This document shows, in pieces, positions 34,227 to 43,929 of a DNA stretch of 64,000 bases (positions are counted from its first letter, which is position 1; every line of letters begins with the position of its first letter). The DNA lies in contig NZ_JABUNR010000006.1 in NCBI RefSeq assembly GCF_013343715.1, positions 1 through 64,000 of the forward strand, given 5' to 3'. This stretch comes from Mesobacillus harenae. Its GTDB lineage: Bacteria; Bacillota; Bacilli; Bacillales; Cytobacillaceae. The position numbers and the translations under genes are program-made. The notes under the pieces are model-generated. The model saw only the letters and a program-made list of their open reading frames with translations. It did not search any database and was not told the origin of the DNA.

Positions 34227-34468
34227 GTTTTTAATAAATACATAGCCGGATAAAAGAATAAGACTTTTTTCGGAAAGCTACTAATACTAATTGAGTAATT
34301 TCATCAACACTACCCAATTAACGACATTTTATTTATAATTAGTGCTTGCATCATTGTGAATTTATTATATAATTTAATAATCAGAATATTATATAAATAC
34401 ATTATTTTCTGGTGGCTCACTGTAATGGTGGGTGTTTTTTGAATACTAAATTGAAAGGAGGAATAATT

Positions 34469-34825
34469 ATGCAGATAAATGAAGGAAGAAAAGCACATGA
34501 CCATGCACTTATTGCTTTGTCTCATCTTTTAAATGAACCATGGTCATTCGAAGTACTAGGATTAGTGAGATATGAGTTAGGGCAAGCCTATTTCATGTTA
34601 AATAGGCACCTAAAGAAAGGGAAATGTCCTTGCGGAGATAAGCCTGAAGATCTTGAATTATACAAATCAGTTCTCACTGATGTAAACACAGCGATAACCA
34701 ACGCAACCTTAAGTCCTATTCCTCTAGTAATTGACGAGCTCACATCTTATTTCTCCGAGAAAAAGTCATCACATAACTGTATTAGCTTTACACTTAAAAA
34801 GCATGCAATGACTCATGATCTGTAA
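34469..34825 (+). CDS. Hypothetical 118-aa protein with CPCG motif
   Basis: A small, mostly helical protein opening MQINEGRKAHDHALIALSHL and containing KGKCPCGDKPEDLELYKSVL. The ATG at 34469 follows AAAGGAGG. Two adjacent cysteines and a later SSHNC could bind a metal, but no known domain is recognised. It ends in a strong terminator and appears to be transcribed alone. Confidence 0.65.
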   Translation: MQINEGRKAHDHALIALSHLLNEPWSFEVLGLVRYELGQAYFMLNRHLKKGKCPCGDKPEDLELYKSVLTDVNTAITNATLSPIPLVIDELTSYFSEKKSSHNCISFTLKKHAMTHDL

Positions 34826-34892
34826 ACAGGGCAGACTGTTTCTTGTCAGCATGGGTGATTTTAAAAAACAAATAATCTAATAAATAAATTGA

Positions 34893-34930
34893 AAAAAGGC
34901 GAACAGTGACTGGCACTGTTCGCCTTTTTG
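34893..34930 (+). terminator. Strong terminator
   Basis: AAAAAGGCGAACAGTG-ACTGG-CACTGTTCGCCTTTTT, a perfect stem of about 16 bp, after the 118-aa gene. Confidence 0.9.
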
Positions 34931-35066
34931 AATTTTTTTTATTATTAATAATGATATTAAAGAAATTCATATGGAGAACTGGATCCTTTTCTGCTAAATT
35001 TATAAATGGAGTCTAAAAAACAGGAGATTATCATATGCACCCGTTATTTTTTTCTTTTTAGAAAAT

Positions 35067-36125
35067 ATGTCGTTAATTATTGCTTTAATGTTTTTATATT
35101 TAAAATTAAAAGGATTGGTCATATATAAGGAAAAAAATCAAAATCTGTTTCTATTTCTCTTTTCACTTTTTATTGGATTTTTATCTTTATCAATAATGTA
35201 CTATCCATTAAGGTACGAAGGAATGCTTCTTGATTTAAGAGAGGTGCCTTTGTTTTTTATTTCCTATATAGGCGGTTGGAAGTTGGGTGTTATTTCAGCC
35301 ATTATACCAGGAGCGTTCCGTTTTTCTCTTGGTGGACCTACCTTAATACAAGGGATATTTCAAACAATCCTGCTTCCTGTCTTGATAGGTTCCATTTTTC
35401 ATAACAAAAAGTCATTTAAACCGCCTTATACAATCATTAATATAAAGCACATGATGGTTGCATTTTTACTTTATCAACTAATAAAATCCACTCTTATGAT
35501 TGTGACTACGCCGGCTACCTTATCGGTAACCCTTGCCATGTTAATGTTTGCGTTGGTTGCCTTACTTAGTATTGGGCTTATGCTAAACGACTATAACAAG
35601 AGTGAGATTTCCAAATCAGAGCTTGAATTTTTCTCAAACTACGATCCTATGACACTTATACCAAATATCCGCTATTTCAAAAAAGAAGTTCAAAGTTTAA
35701 TGGATCGAAAGATACCTATTGCAATCTGTATGTTTGATGTTGACTATTTTAAAAATTATAACGATGCCAATGGACACCCTGCAGGAGATGAAGTGTTAAG
35801 AACCATGGGACAGATATTAAAGGATAGCGTGATAAATGGTGATTGTTTCGCCAGGTACGGCGGGGAAGAGTTTATTATTTGTTATTCAAATGTATCGACA
35901 ACGGAAAAAGCGGCTGCCAATGCAGAGAAGTTCCGAAAACAGGTTGAAGACCACCCATTTGGAGGGGAAGAAAACCAGCCTGGTGGGAACCTGACTGTTT
36001 CAATAGGAATAAGCCTTTTATCGGACGAAAAAACATTAGATGATCTTATTGGAGAAGCTGATAAAGCTCTCTACGTATCTAAACAAGGAGGAAGAAACAA
36101 GATCACTGTTTTTCCGAGTACCTAA
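35067..36125 (+). CDS. Membrane diguanylate cyclase (5TM-5TMR_LYT + GGDEF)
   Basis: About 352 aa. The N-terminal five-to-six-helix sensor (YPLRYEGMLLDLREVPLFFI, then GAFRFSLGG) is of the 5TM-5TMR_LYT type. The C-terminal GGDEF domain has DVDYFKNYNDANGHPAGDEV and the active motif YGGEEF, so it should make cyclic di-GMP at the membrane. The ATG at 35067 has no ribosome site. A better start, ATG 35035 behind CAGGAG, gives MHPLFFSF and then a stop; adding one T to the T7 run at 35047-35053 would join it in frame as MHPLFF..LENMSL. The gene may be broken at its front or switchable. Confidence 0.8.
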   Translation: MSLIIALMFLYLKLKGLVIYKEKNQNLFLFLFSLFIGFLSLSIMYYPLRYEGMLLDLREVPLFFISYIGGWKLGVISAIIPGAFRFSLGGPTLIQGIFQTILLPVLIGSIFHNKKSFKPPYTIINIKHMMVAFLLYQLIKSTLMIVTTPATLSVTLAMLMFALVALLSIGLMLNDYNKSEISKSELEFFSNYDPMTLIPNIRYFKKEVQSLMDRKIPIAICMFDVDYFKNYNDANGHPAGDEVLRTMGQILKDSVINGDCFARYGGEEFIICYSNVSTTEKAAANAEKFRKQVEDHPFGGEENQPGGNLTVSIGISLLSDEKTLDDLIGEADKALYVSKQGGRNKITVFPST

Positions 36126-36186
36126 TATGCTGCGTTGCTTTTAGAAGTATACGTGTTTTAGATAATCTAAAAAATTCATACATAGT

Positions 36187-36232
36187 AAAAAGGCAAAAGT
36201 AAGCAGTAAAGCGACTTTTGCCTTTTGTTTTT
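36187..36232 (+). terminator. Terminator after GGDEF gene
   Basis: AAAAAGGCAAAAGT / ACTTTTGCCTTTT stem followed by GTTTTTTG. Confidence 0.8.
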
Positions 36233-36871
36233 TGAAAAAGCATCCCAGCATATATTCGGATTATATCTAGCAAATGGCGGTGCGTTCGGCGGTGAGATTC
36301 CACGGTTCCTTTAAAAGTGTTCTTTCAATCAAATTGAGACATACGTTAAACGAACTATGAAGAACGAAAAGGCTGTTTTGTCGCCATATTGTAAGAAATG
36401 GAGGATAGCGATCTCAGAAGCGTAACTTCAACAGCGTTCAAGGACGGGAATGACTGGATCGTTTCAGGCCACACCATACAGTTCAGAATTTCAATCAAGC
36501 TGCCTTCGGGGAAATTCTCGTAAATTGCCAGCAGGAAAACGGCAAAGAAAAACCGACTCTCTTTTTAATAGATTTAGATGGTAGATTGGAAATTCAGGAA
36601 ACAGAGCTAATTAGTGTTCACACCTGCCACTGCATTACTTTTGAAAAATACCGCCTGGCTGATGAACAATTGAAAATGCTGCTAAGTCTATGTTATAAGC
36701 ATTAGATTTCGAGGGGTTAAAAACTTAATAAAACATTTAACAAATTCGCAATATTTTAAAAATACTTTTAATGGGTTAGCGGGTATAATAAAAGTAAGAA
36801 AGAAAGAAAGCGATTTCATGTTTGTCTGATTTAGCATCCAAAATTCTAACCTTTATGAAAGGGTGTTTTAA
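36233..36871. pseudogene. Gap with a decayed gene of about 95 codons
   Basis: An ATG at about 36401 gives MEDSDLRSVTSTAFKDGNDW and onward. After a frame change near 36450 the sequence reads NQAAFGEILVNCQQENGKEK, then PTLFLIDLDGRLEIQETELI, to a stop at about 36705 after LSLCYKH. These look like parts of one plus-strand gene broken by a frameshift. Family not recognised. The rest of the gap shows only the promoter region of the next small gene (TATAATAAAAG near 36784). Confidence 0.35.
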
Positions 36872-37054
36872 ATGAACTATCATGAAGTAAAAGAAAAATT
36901 AGAAGCCGCTAAACAGGAATTAATTTTGAAGATGCAAGATCCCAACTTATTAGCAGAAGAAAAAGAAACGATCCAGAAATCGATTGCGAATTATGAGTAT
37001 ATGCTTGAGTTAACCGATATGAACCACTTTGGGCGCGGGTCAGAGGCTCAGTAA
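36872..37054 (+). CDS. Small helical protein, DUF3896-like
   Basis: A 60-aa charged helical protein (MNYHEVKEKLEAAKQELILK ... NYEYMLELTDMNHFGRGSEA) behind GAAAGGG. It resembles small conserved Bacillus proteins of the DUF3896 type as I recall them; function unknown. A clean terminator directly follows and a promoter-like TATAAT lies about 90 bases upstream, so it is an independent unit. Confidence 0.7.
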   Translation: MNYHEVKEKLEAAKQELILKMQDPNLLAEEKETIQKSIANYEYMLELTDMNHFGRGSEAQ

Positions 37055-37085
37055 AGGCGGATTTCCAAAATTCGCCTTTTTTTGT
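37053..37085 (+). terminator. Terminator after 60-aa gene
   Basis: AAAGGCGGATTTCC..AATTCGCCTTT followed by T7. Confidence 0.85.
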
Positions 37086-37121
37086 GCTTTAATAGCAGAG
37101 GTATTAGAAATATATTTTGTC

Positions 37122-37250
37122 CTACCTATTAATATAAAAACAACGTACAATCTCTGTTTCTTCTAAAATTTCACCAAGTTTGGTGTTCTCATATGCCTTT
37201 GAGAAAACTGTCCAAATAATATCATTATTTTTGAAGTCAGTTGATTACGC
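37122..37250 (-). pseudogene. Start-less minus-strand coding crumb
   Basis: On the minus strand GGAGAGGAGG is followed by a frame reading TDFKNNDIIWTVFSKAYENT, then KLGEILEETEIVRCFYINR-stop. A ribosome site is present but the start codon is missing (GTAATCAACTGAC in its place). Possibly a small gene with a mutated front. Family unknown. Confidence 0.3.
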
Positions 37251-37369
37251 CTCCTCTCCTAAATCCTACTTTTTTAAGGTGAAAAATCCTTAGTTTCCGT
37301 TTTCATGGCATCCTTTTTAATTCAAATCTATTATAGGTCCTTCTTATTTAGTGAGAAGTAGGAACATTT

Positions 37370-37625
37370 TTTGGAACAGTGGGTGGAAAAAGTTCAACAG
37401 TTTCTTGATACGATAAAGCAAAATGGCGAGATCACCTCTAAACTAAATACGTTGAAAAAAGCCCGTGCATGATTGCCACAATTGTGGGGTTTTCAATAAT
37501 GAAAAGTGAACAAGACGTAGAAGTGTTTCGGGATATTATCGAACTGATTCAAATTGAATATCGAACATTAGCCGATCCTGAACATTGTGTAATCTATTAT
37601 AAAAGGCAAAAAAGAAAAAATGGAT
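37370..37625 (+). pseudogene. Frameshifted C-terminal piece of a TetR-type regulator
   Basis: FLEQWVEKVQQFLDTIKQNG..TLKKARA stops at a TGA, and the next frame continues MIATIVGFSIMKSEQDVEVF to RTLADPEHCVIYYKRQKRKN. Joined by a one-base shift near 37470, it reads like the ligand domain of a TetR-family regulator without its HTH. Such a regulator next to an Old Yellow Enzyme gene would be normal. The family call is tentative. Confidence 0.4.
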
Positions 37626-37778
37626 GACAACCAAGCGTTTACGTTGACTCCGTTCTTCTTTTTTATTAAACTTTGCTGTACCTTTCTGTTGGTACTGATT
37701 TATTTAAAAAGTAAAGAATAACTTTAAGTATAGAAATACATCCTACAGAAGACAAATATATGGAGGTAATCAAAAGTC

Positions 37779-38939
37779 ATGACTCTAGAAAGTTTTTCAA
37801 CTTTATTTTCATCAACGAATATAAAAGATATTCAATTAGCAAATCGTATCGGTTTAGCTCCAATGACACGTACAAGTGCGACACCGGAAGGATTAGCAAC
37901 GGAAGAAATGGCTCAATATTATACAAATTTTGCAAATGGCGGTTTTAGTCTCATCCTAACTGAGGGTACTTATACAGATAATCAATATAGCCAAGGCTAT
38001 TTCAATCAACCAGGAATTATCAATGAAGAACAAATTAATGCATGGAAAAAAGTAACGGAGTCTGTAAAACAGCAAGGTGCTAAAATCTTCGTACAACTTA
38101 TGCATGCAGGTGCATTGTCACAAGGAAATCGCTTCACTTCTGAAACAGCTGGACCCTCTGCTGTTAAACCACATGGTGAACAACTTGGTTTCTATGGTGG
38201 GAGTGGAGAGTTTGCTCTCCCGAAAGAAATGACGGAAGCTGACATTGCAGATGTCACAAAAGGATTTGTAGTTGCTGCTAAAAATGCAAAGGAAGCAGGC
38301 TTTGATGGCATCGAAGTACACGGAGCAAATGGATATGTTCTTGATCAATTTTTAACAGACTATACAAATCAACGTCAGGACCAATATGGTGGCTCTCTTG
38401 AAAATCGTCTTCGCCTAACAATCGAGGTAGTGAAAGCTGTTCGTGAAGCTGTAGGTGCCGATTACCCAGTAGGAATTCGTCTTTCCCAGGCAAAGGTAAA
38501 CGATTCTGATCATAAATGGAAGGGTGGCACGTCTGACGCTGAAGTCATTTTCACCAAACTAGTAGATGCAGGCGTTGACTATATCCATATTGCTGAGCCT
38601 AATGCGGCTGCACCTGCGTTTGGAGAGACTGGTCCATCTCTTACAGAACTTGTGAAAAAATACACGAATACAGTTGCCATTGCAAATGGTGCTTTAGGTG
38701 TTCCAAATGCAGCTGAAGTACTTCTTAATGAAGGGAAAGCTGATATCGTAACAGTAGGAAAAGCTGCACTTGCAAATCAGGACTGGGCTAACAAAGTGAA
38801 GAATGGCAGGGAGTTAGAGGAATTTGACTTCCAAAAAATCCTATTACCACAAGCATCTTTAAAAGAATTTGAAATAAAGCCGCAAATTGAGTTTTTGGGT
38901 GAAGGCATGGCGTGCGGCCCAGACGGTATTTGTGAATAA
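37779..38939 (+). CDS. NADH:flavin oxidoreductase, Old Yellow Enzyme family
   Basis: A 386-aa TIM-barrel ene-reductase that uses FMN and NAD(P)H to reduce activated C=C bonds. Key features: NRIGLAPMTRTSATPEGLAT with the FMN-contacting region, VQLMHAGALSQ with the substrate-binding histidine, and GFDGIEVHGANGYVLDQFLT. TGGAGG lies 12 bases before the ATG. It forms a pair with the quinone-reductase-like gene that follows 16 bases later, a common electrophile-detoxification set. A decayed TetR-like gene upstream was probably its repressor. Confidence 0.9.
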   Translation: MTLESFSTLFSSTNIKDIQLANRIGLAPMTRTSATPEGLATEEMAQYYTNFANGGFSLILTEGTYTDNQYSQGYFNQPGIINEEQINAWKKVTESVKQQGAKIFVQLMHAGALSQGNRFTSETAGPSAVKPHGEQLGFYGGSGEFALPKEMTEADIADVTKGFVVAAKNAKEAGFDGIEVHGANGYVLDQFLTDYTNQRQDQYGGSLENRLRLTIEVVKAVREAVGADYPVGIRLSQAKVNDSDHKWKGGTSDAEVIFTKLVDAGVDYIHIAEPNAAAPAFGETGPSLTELVKKYTNTVAIANGALGVPNAAEVLLNEGKADIVTVGKAALANQDWANKVKNGRELEEFDFQKILLPQASLKEFEIKPQIEFLGEGMACGPDGICE

Positions 38940-38955
38940 GAGGGGGAATCCACAG

Positions 38956-39894
38956 ATGAAAGCAATTGTTATTGAAGAATATGGAGATAGAAACGTTTTA
39001 GTAGAGAAAAATATCGAAAGACCAAGCATCGCGGAGAATCAAGTTTTAGTAGAAGTGCATGCAACCTCTATTAACCCAATTGACTGGAAGGTAAGAGCTG
39101 GTCATTTAAAAGAAATGCTTCCTTTTGAATTCCCAATCATATTAGGATGGGATGCAGCAGGTGTCGTTGTGAAAGTAGGAAGCAATGTAACAGATTTCAA
39201 GGTAGGTGACAGTGTATTTACTCGTCCAGCAACTACAAATCGAGGAACGTATGCAGAATACCTTTCTGTAGATACTAATTTACTTGCAAAAATGCCAGAA
39301 GAAATGAGCTTTGAAGAAGCGGCATCTATTCCTCTAGCTGGGTTAACCGCATGGCAATGTCTTGTTGATTTTGGAAATATTCAAAAAGGGGCAAAGGTGT
39401 TAGTTCATGCTGGTGCAGGCGGGGTAGGAATATTTGCCATCCAAATCGCAAAAAGCTTTGGTGCATATGTCGCGACAACCGCTAGTGAGAATAATATTGA
39501 ATTCTTAACATCGCTTGGTGCAGATGAAGTCATTAATTATAAAGAAAATGATTTCAGCGAGGTGTTGAATGGATTCGATCTTGTGTTAGATTCTATGGGT
39601 GGAGACATTCAGTCAAAAAGCTATAAAGTTCTTAAAGAGAATGGAAAGCTTGTTTCTATCGTCCAACCACCTTCTGAAGAAGAGGCAGCAAGTTTTAACG
39701 CTGAAGCTGGATTCGTTTGGTTAGAGCCGAATGGCGAACAGCTACAGAAATTAGCTGACCTTTATGTAGAGGGTAAAGTGAAGCCTGCTATCAGTAAAAT
39801 ATTTGACTTTAGTGAACAATCTCTAAAAGAAGCACATGACCTTAGTGAATCACATCACGCACGCGGGAAAATTGTCATTCGCGTAAAGAAATAA
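38956..39894 (+). CDS. NADP-dependent quinone reductase / MDR oxidoreductase
   Basis: A 312-aa zinc-free medium-chain dehydrogenase. It has the MDR catalytic fold (LGWDAAGVVVKVGSNVTDFK) and the nucleotide site VLVHAGAGGVGIFAIQIAKS. Such enzymes reduce quinones or enones with NADPH. The ATG at 38956 has AGGGGG seven bases upstream; a longer frame overlaps the preceding gene without a site. It probably shares a transcript and a stress role with the Old Yellow Enzyme. Confidence 0.88.
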   Translation: MKAIVIEEYGDRNVLVEKNIERPSIAENQVLVEVHATSINPIDWKVRAGHLKEMLPFEFPIILGWDAAGVVVKVGSNVTDFKVGDSVFTRPATTNRGTYAEYLSVDTNLLAKMPEEMSFEEAASIPLAGLTAWQCLVDFGNIQKGAKVLVHAGAGGVGIFAIQIAKSFGAYVATTASENNIEFLTSLGADEVINYKENDFSEVLNGFDLVLDSMGGDIQSKSYKVLKENGKLVSIVQPPSEEEAASFNAEAGFVWLEPNGEQLQKLADLYVEGKVKPAISKIFDFSEQSLKEAHDLSESHHARGKIVIRVKK

Positions 39895-39903
39895 GAACTT
39901 GGA

Positions 39904-39931
39904 GATCAAATCACAATAGTGGTTTGGTCTT
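39904..39931 (+). terminator. Terminator after the reductase pair
   Basis: GATCAAATCAC-AATA-GTGGTTTGGTC followed by TTTTAGG; imperfect stem. Confidence 0.6.
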
Positions 39932-40220
39932 TTAGGTTTAACTAGACAGCGTAACCCCCACCTGAAAAAGAGTTTGAAGAAGAATTATATTAATACATTT
40001 TGACTACCAATCTCTTCTAAAGGCCACAAAAAGATTTACCTTCAAAAATATTCCTCAATTACTCATGTATGTTAAGTCACAGGGCTTGGCAGCACCAATT
40101 CAAGGTTTAGAATCCTTATGTTTTTCTACTAGAAACCCGTTGACAGTAAGTGGTAAATTTCGTTGCAACTGCTGGTAAAAAACATGGCAGAGATGGTACA
40201 TTCCTGTGGCTATTATCAGA
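39932..40220. other. Gap, no gene seen
   Basis: A+T-rich spacer between the reductase pair and the convergent cell-wall hydrolase. I see no start with a ribosome site and no convincing coding stretch on either strand. Confidence 0.5.
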
Positions 40221-40958
40221 TTACCTTTTAAATACATGTCGATCAATTACTACGGTTGTTTCTCTAGAATCTAACCAACGGCTAGTAGCGATAGTGGGAT
40301 TATAGAAGAATAAGGAATCACCGGCAATATGGCGCTGGTCAGATAAGGCAGCATAAACAGCTTTGATCGACTCTTCATCTGCTTTTTTATTAATTTCACC
40401 ATTAGAAACAGGCTGGAATTGGCGCGGGGCATAGATAACATCTTTAATATTATTTGGGAATTGGGAGCTTTCTACTCGGTTAAGGACGACACATGCGACA
40501 GCAACCTTTCCTTTGAAGGACTCAGTTTGTGCTTCGGCACGCACAATTCTCGCCAGTAAATCGATTTCTGCATCAGAATAATTTACTTTTACAGAGGCGG
40601 TTTTTTCTGGTTCAACTATAGGCTCAGTTTCAACAGTGGTTTTAAGAGTTTTTAAAAGATCACGGTCCCTAGGGGTTTTAGGCTTTTCTGAGAGTTCTTG
40701 TTTCACAGAGGCAGTTGCTTCAGGGATATTGGAATCTAAAATAGAGTTATCTGGATTTGTAATAGTAAGTGTTTCACCAATTTGAATCATATCAAGGTTT
40801 GCAATTTGCGGATTAGCCTCTGCAAGCTCTTGTAAGGTTGTCCCATTTTCACGTGCGATTTTACTCATAGTGTCGCCCTTTTTTACGGTATAGGCAAGAG
40901 TCGGTGAAGCAAATAAAAATGATGCTAGCAATATTAGTAACACAATTAGTTTTTTCAT
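40221..40958 (-). CDS. LysM-containing cell-wall hydrolase (SleB/CwlJ type)
   Basis: A 245-aa secreted protein with a signal peptide of about 22 residues ending SPTLA. A LysM peptidoglycan-binding domain follows (YTVKKGDTMSKIARENGTTL, residues about 23-67), then a charged linker and a C-terminal Hydrolase_2 domain (LLARIVRAEAQTESFKGKVA, then VVLNRVESSQFP). The family contains the spore cortex lytic enzymes SleB and CwlJ. LysM-plus-Hydrolase_2 proteins are usually general wall hydrolases with a spore link. AGGAGG precedes the ATG. Confidence 0.88.
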   Translation of the reverse strand: MKKLIVLLILLASFLFASPTLAYTVKKGDTMSKIARENGTTLQELAEANPQIANLDMIQIGETLTITNPDNSILDSNIPEATASVKQELSEKPKTPRDRDLLKTLKTTVETEPIVEPEKTASVKVNYSDAEIDLLARIVRAEAQTESFKGKVAVACVVLNRVESSQFPNNIKDVIYAPRQFQPVSNGEINKKADEESIKAVYAALSDQRHIAGDSLFFYNPTIATSRWLDSRETTVVIDRHVFKR

Positions 40959-41037
40959 ATTCTAGTCCTCCTGGTTGGTATAATTGGCTTGTCTCTCTAT
41001 CTATTTCTATGAACAAACCAGGATAGATAGTATTACA

Positions 41038-41343
41038 GTTTGGTTACATAGTGATGTCAGTTTGTATCGAAATTAGCTTTTACTTGGAGTCTGTCAATCA
41101 ATCTAATTAACTTTTAGCACACAAAAAACAAGAAAGGACTAGTAATTCGGACAAGTAAAAAGAAGTTTGCCTAATTAATAAAAGAGGTAAGAAAAGAGAA
41201 GCAGCAAATCTACAAGGGGAAATTCATCTGACACCCAGACATTGATGGCAACACCGAATTTACATAAACCATCATAAGGACAGCTCCTCCTAAAACTGAC
41301 CATCCTATTTATTTCTCCCAAAAAGGATAGAAGGGATGATAAA
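41038..41343. other. Gap, promoter region only
   Basis: Divergent spacer between the wall hydrolase and the cation transporter. Open frames on the minus strand here are antisense to the transporter and have no ribosome site. Nothing else is supported. Confidence 0.5.
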
Positions 41344-42330
41344 ATGAAAAAATTATTTCTACTGCTAAAACAAGGAAACATATCTGCTCTTATAGCTTCT
41401 ACAGTTAACGCAGCAATCGCAATACTAAAAGGAATTGCATACGTATTGACTGGAAATGTAGCAATGTTTGCCGAAACAATGCATAGCATAGGGGATTCAG
41501 CTAACCAATTTTTCGTCTTTATTGGTTCTGCACTTAGTAAAAAATCACCAACAAAACGCTTCCCAAATGGGTTTGGAAGGTTAGTAAATTTAGTGTTATT
41601 AGGTGCTGTATTAGTTGTTGGAATTATGGCATATGAAACCATTCTTGAGGGGTATCATCATATCTTACATCCTGTAGAATCTACTGGGTTTCTCATCATT
41701 GTAAGTGTGTTAGTAATTTCTATAATCTTGGAAGCCTTGGTTCTATTTAAAGCCATGAAAGAAACATTACATGAAGTAGGGGTAGAAGCTAAGGGCTTTG
41801 AAATTATTCCAAAAAGTTTTGTTAATGTTAATAAAGCAAAAGCGGCCACTAGGCTTGTATTTCTTGAAGATATTGTCGCAACCGGCGGTGGTTTGTTAGC
41901 TTTAATTGCCGTAGTTATCTCGCAATACACTTCTTTTCACCACGCAGAGGGAATCGCTTCTATCATTATTGGATTGCTAATGTTCTACGTTGTCGGGAAA
42001 ACATTCCTTGATAATGCTGCAGGAGTGTTAGGTGAAGCTGATGAAAATATGCAAAATAAAATTGGAACTGTTGTTCTCGAAGATCCAGATGTTATAGATG
42101 TACCTGACATTACTGTTCTGAAAGAGGGAGACGAATTTCACGTTGAACTAACGGTAGAAGTCGACCCTACAATATCTATTGCAGCTGCTGACGATATTAA
42201 GGATCGGCTAGTGAAAAAAATAATGAAAGAAAACGGAGTTGGAGATGTCGTTGTTGAGTTTGATGAAAATGACAATATCAGCTCCTGGGATAAAAGAGGG
42301 ATAGGTAAAGACAAATTAAAGAAAAAATAA
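41344..42330 (+). CDS. Cation diffusion facilitator (CDF) family transporter
   Basis: A 328-aa CDF exporter with about six helices. The first helices hold FAETMHSIGDSANQFFVFIG, the family's metal-binding region (H and D spaced as HSIGD), and the cytoplasmic C-terminal dimerisation domain begins near residue 235. Members pump Zn2+, Co2+, Fe2+ or Mn2+ out of the cell; the metal is not readable here. AGAAGGGATG precedes the ATG. Confidence 0.88.
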   Translation: MKKLFLLLKQGNISALIASTVNAAIAILKGIAYVLTGNVAMFAETMHSIGDSANQFFVFIGSALSKKSPTKRFPNGFGRLVNLVLLGAVLVVGIMAYETILEGYHHILHPVESTGFLIIVSVLVISIILEALVLFKAMKETLHEVGVEAKGFEIIPKSFVNVNKAKAATRLVFLEDIVATGGGLLALIAVVISQYTSFHHAEGIASIIIGLLMFYVVGKTFLDNAAGVLGEADENMQNKIGTVVLEDPDVIDVPDITVLKEGDEFHVELTVEVDPTISIAAADDIKDRLVKKIMKENGVGDVVVEFDENDNISSWDKRGIGKDKLKKK

Positions 42331-42339
42331 AGTTTTAGT

Positions 42340-42381
42340 GTGTTAAATTCCGGGGTAGGAAAGAATTACCCTGGATTTTTT
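42340..42381 (+). terminator. Terminator after CDF gene
   Basis: TCCGGGGTA-GGAAAGAAT-TACCCTGGA then TTTTTTGTG. Confidence 0.75.
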
Positions 42382-42574
42382 GTGTGCAAAGAAGAGCCTG
42401 GTTGATTTTAATAGATAAACAGGATTTTAAAAGGAAGCTGAATATTGGCGAGTTTATAGAAGGTCCGTTAGTAAGCGATCTTTTAACATTAAATTTTTAA
42501 CAGAGCTAAATTTACCATTTATAACCTATAATTTGCTATGATCAAACTAATTAGTTAAAGGAGATGATGGGGAA

Positions 42575-43519
42575 GTGGAAAAGAACACTCGTATTGGGAA
42601 GACAGCTCTTTATGTAAATCCGATTGGTCTTGGAACAAATGCGGTAGGCGGCCATAATTTATTTCCAAACCTTGATGATGAAGCCGGCAGAGAATTAGTT
42701 CGGACAGGGTTGGCTAACGGAATTAATTTTTTAGATACAGCTTTTATTTATGGGCCAAAACGCTCTGAAGAAATCATCGGGGAAGTTGTTAAGGAGAATG
42801 GAAACCGTTCTGAAATTGTAATCGCTTCAAAGGCCTCTTATAAAAAAGTTGGGGAAGATGCCAGGAAAGATGTTGTCCATGATAATTCACCTGCATTTTT
42901 AAAGCAATCCGTAGAGGAGAGCTTAAAAAGGCTGCAGACCGATTACATAGATTTATTTTATATTCATTTTCCAGACAAGGACACGCCAAAGGATGAAGCA
43001 GTCGGCGCGTTGAAAGAGCTGAAGGATGAAGGGAAGATTCGAGCGATTGGTGTTTCTAATTTTTCAATTGAACAGCTAAAAGAAGCGAATAAGGATGGAT
43101 ATGTTGACGTCTATCAAGGGGAATATAATTTGTTAAGACGCGGGGCGGAAAAAGAGTTATTTCCTTATGCGAAAAACAACGATATCTCTTTTATTCCTTA
43201 TTTCCCATTAGCTTCCGGATTATTGACAGGAAAATATACTAATTTCTCTCAAGTAAGTGAAAAGAATCAAAACCGGCCACAATTCCAGCAAGAGACGTTT
43301 GAAGAAACTTTGAAAAAGCTTGAACATATCCGTAGAATTGCCGATTCAAAAGGGGCAGAGGTGGGACATGTTGTGCTCGCCTGGTACTTAACTCGTGAGG
43401 CAATTGACGTCATTATTCCAGGGGCAAAGCAAGCAGACCAGGTATTGAATAATCTTAAAACCTTAGATATTCAGTTAACCGATCAGGAAATCAAGGAGAT
43501 CGATCAGGCCTTTCAATAA
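42575..43519 (+). CDS. Aldo/keto reductase 1
   Basis: A 314-aa NADPH-dependent TIM-barrel oxidoreductase. [20 protein letters not shown] has the catalytic Asp and Tyr, [12 protein letters not shown] has the Lys, and [13 protein letters not shown] has the active-site His. [14 protein letters not shown] and the C-terminal [14 protein letters not shown] (cofactor binding) are also present. The GTG start lies behind AAAGGAGATG. Substrate unknown; YhdN/YqkF-like general aldehyde reductases are closest in style. Confidence 0.88.
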   Translation: MEKNTRIGKTALYVNPIGLGTNAVGGHNLFPNLDDEAGRELVRTGLANGINFLDTAFIYGPKRSEEIIGEVVKENGNRSEIVIASKASYKKVGEDARKDVVHDNSPAFLKQSVEESLKRLQTDYIDLFYIHFPDKDTPKDEAVGALKELKDEGKIRAIGVSNFSIEQLKEANKDGYVDVYQGEYNLLRRGAEKELFPYAKNNDISFIPYFPLASGLLTGKYTNFSQVSEKNQNRPQFQQETFEETLKKLEHIRRIADSKGAEVGHVVLAWYLTREAIDVIIPGAKQADQVLNNLKTLDIQLTDQEIKEIDQAFQ

Positions 43520-43540
43520 GAGAATTTTTTCATTAAATAA

Positions 43541-43570
43541 CCCACTTCATTAAATTGAAGTGGGTTTATT
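43541..43570 (+). terminator. Terminator, palindrome family B copy 1
   Basis: CCCACTTCA-TTAAAT-TGAAGTGGG with flanking AATAA and TTTATT. The same element with one change is at 46253, after leuA. Confidence 0.85.
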
Positions 43571-43929
43571 TCAGATGTAAACAAGACAATATCAAAGTAA
43601 ATCGCACGGGTTTTCACATTGAAAATCACCTTCAGATATTTATTGTTATATCAATGATTATTGAGCCCTTTTTAAAAAATCACATATCAAATCGCAGGAT
43701 AATTCACAGACTGAGAATAATTATTGGAGGGTTTGTGAATTTGGTGTGATTTAGCGAGTGAAATATGCTGTGGTTACAAAGGTATTTGGATATTTTTTTA
43801 AAAAATAACATAAGGAGTATCGGAATTTGTTGAAAGAGTGTACTTAAGTAACGGGCAGGATAGTTTAAGAAGGAATAACGTTTAAATTGCAGAATTTATA
43901 TATCAAAGAGAAAAGAAATGGGGTAAGTT
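43571..43929. other. Gap, no gene supported
   Basis: Very A+T-rich. A 64-codon open frame crosses it but has no ribosome site and an unlikely composition. The right part should hold the promoter of the small membrane protein gene. Confidence 0.5.

Noticed and set aside
29620..34825. Prophage or phage remnant
   Set aside because: The hypothetical coiled-coil proteins look phage-like in style, but there are no capsid, tail, integrase, terminase or lysis genes and no att-like repeats.
41175..41642. 155-codon minus-strand frame
   Set aside because: It is antisense to the CDF transporter's helices; the hydrophobic pattern mirrors the real gene.
43555..43749. 64-codon plus-strand frame
   Set aside because: It overlaps a terminator, lacks a ribosome site and has no family resemblance.
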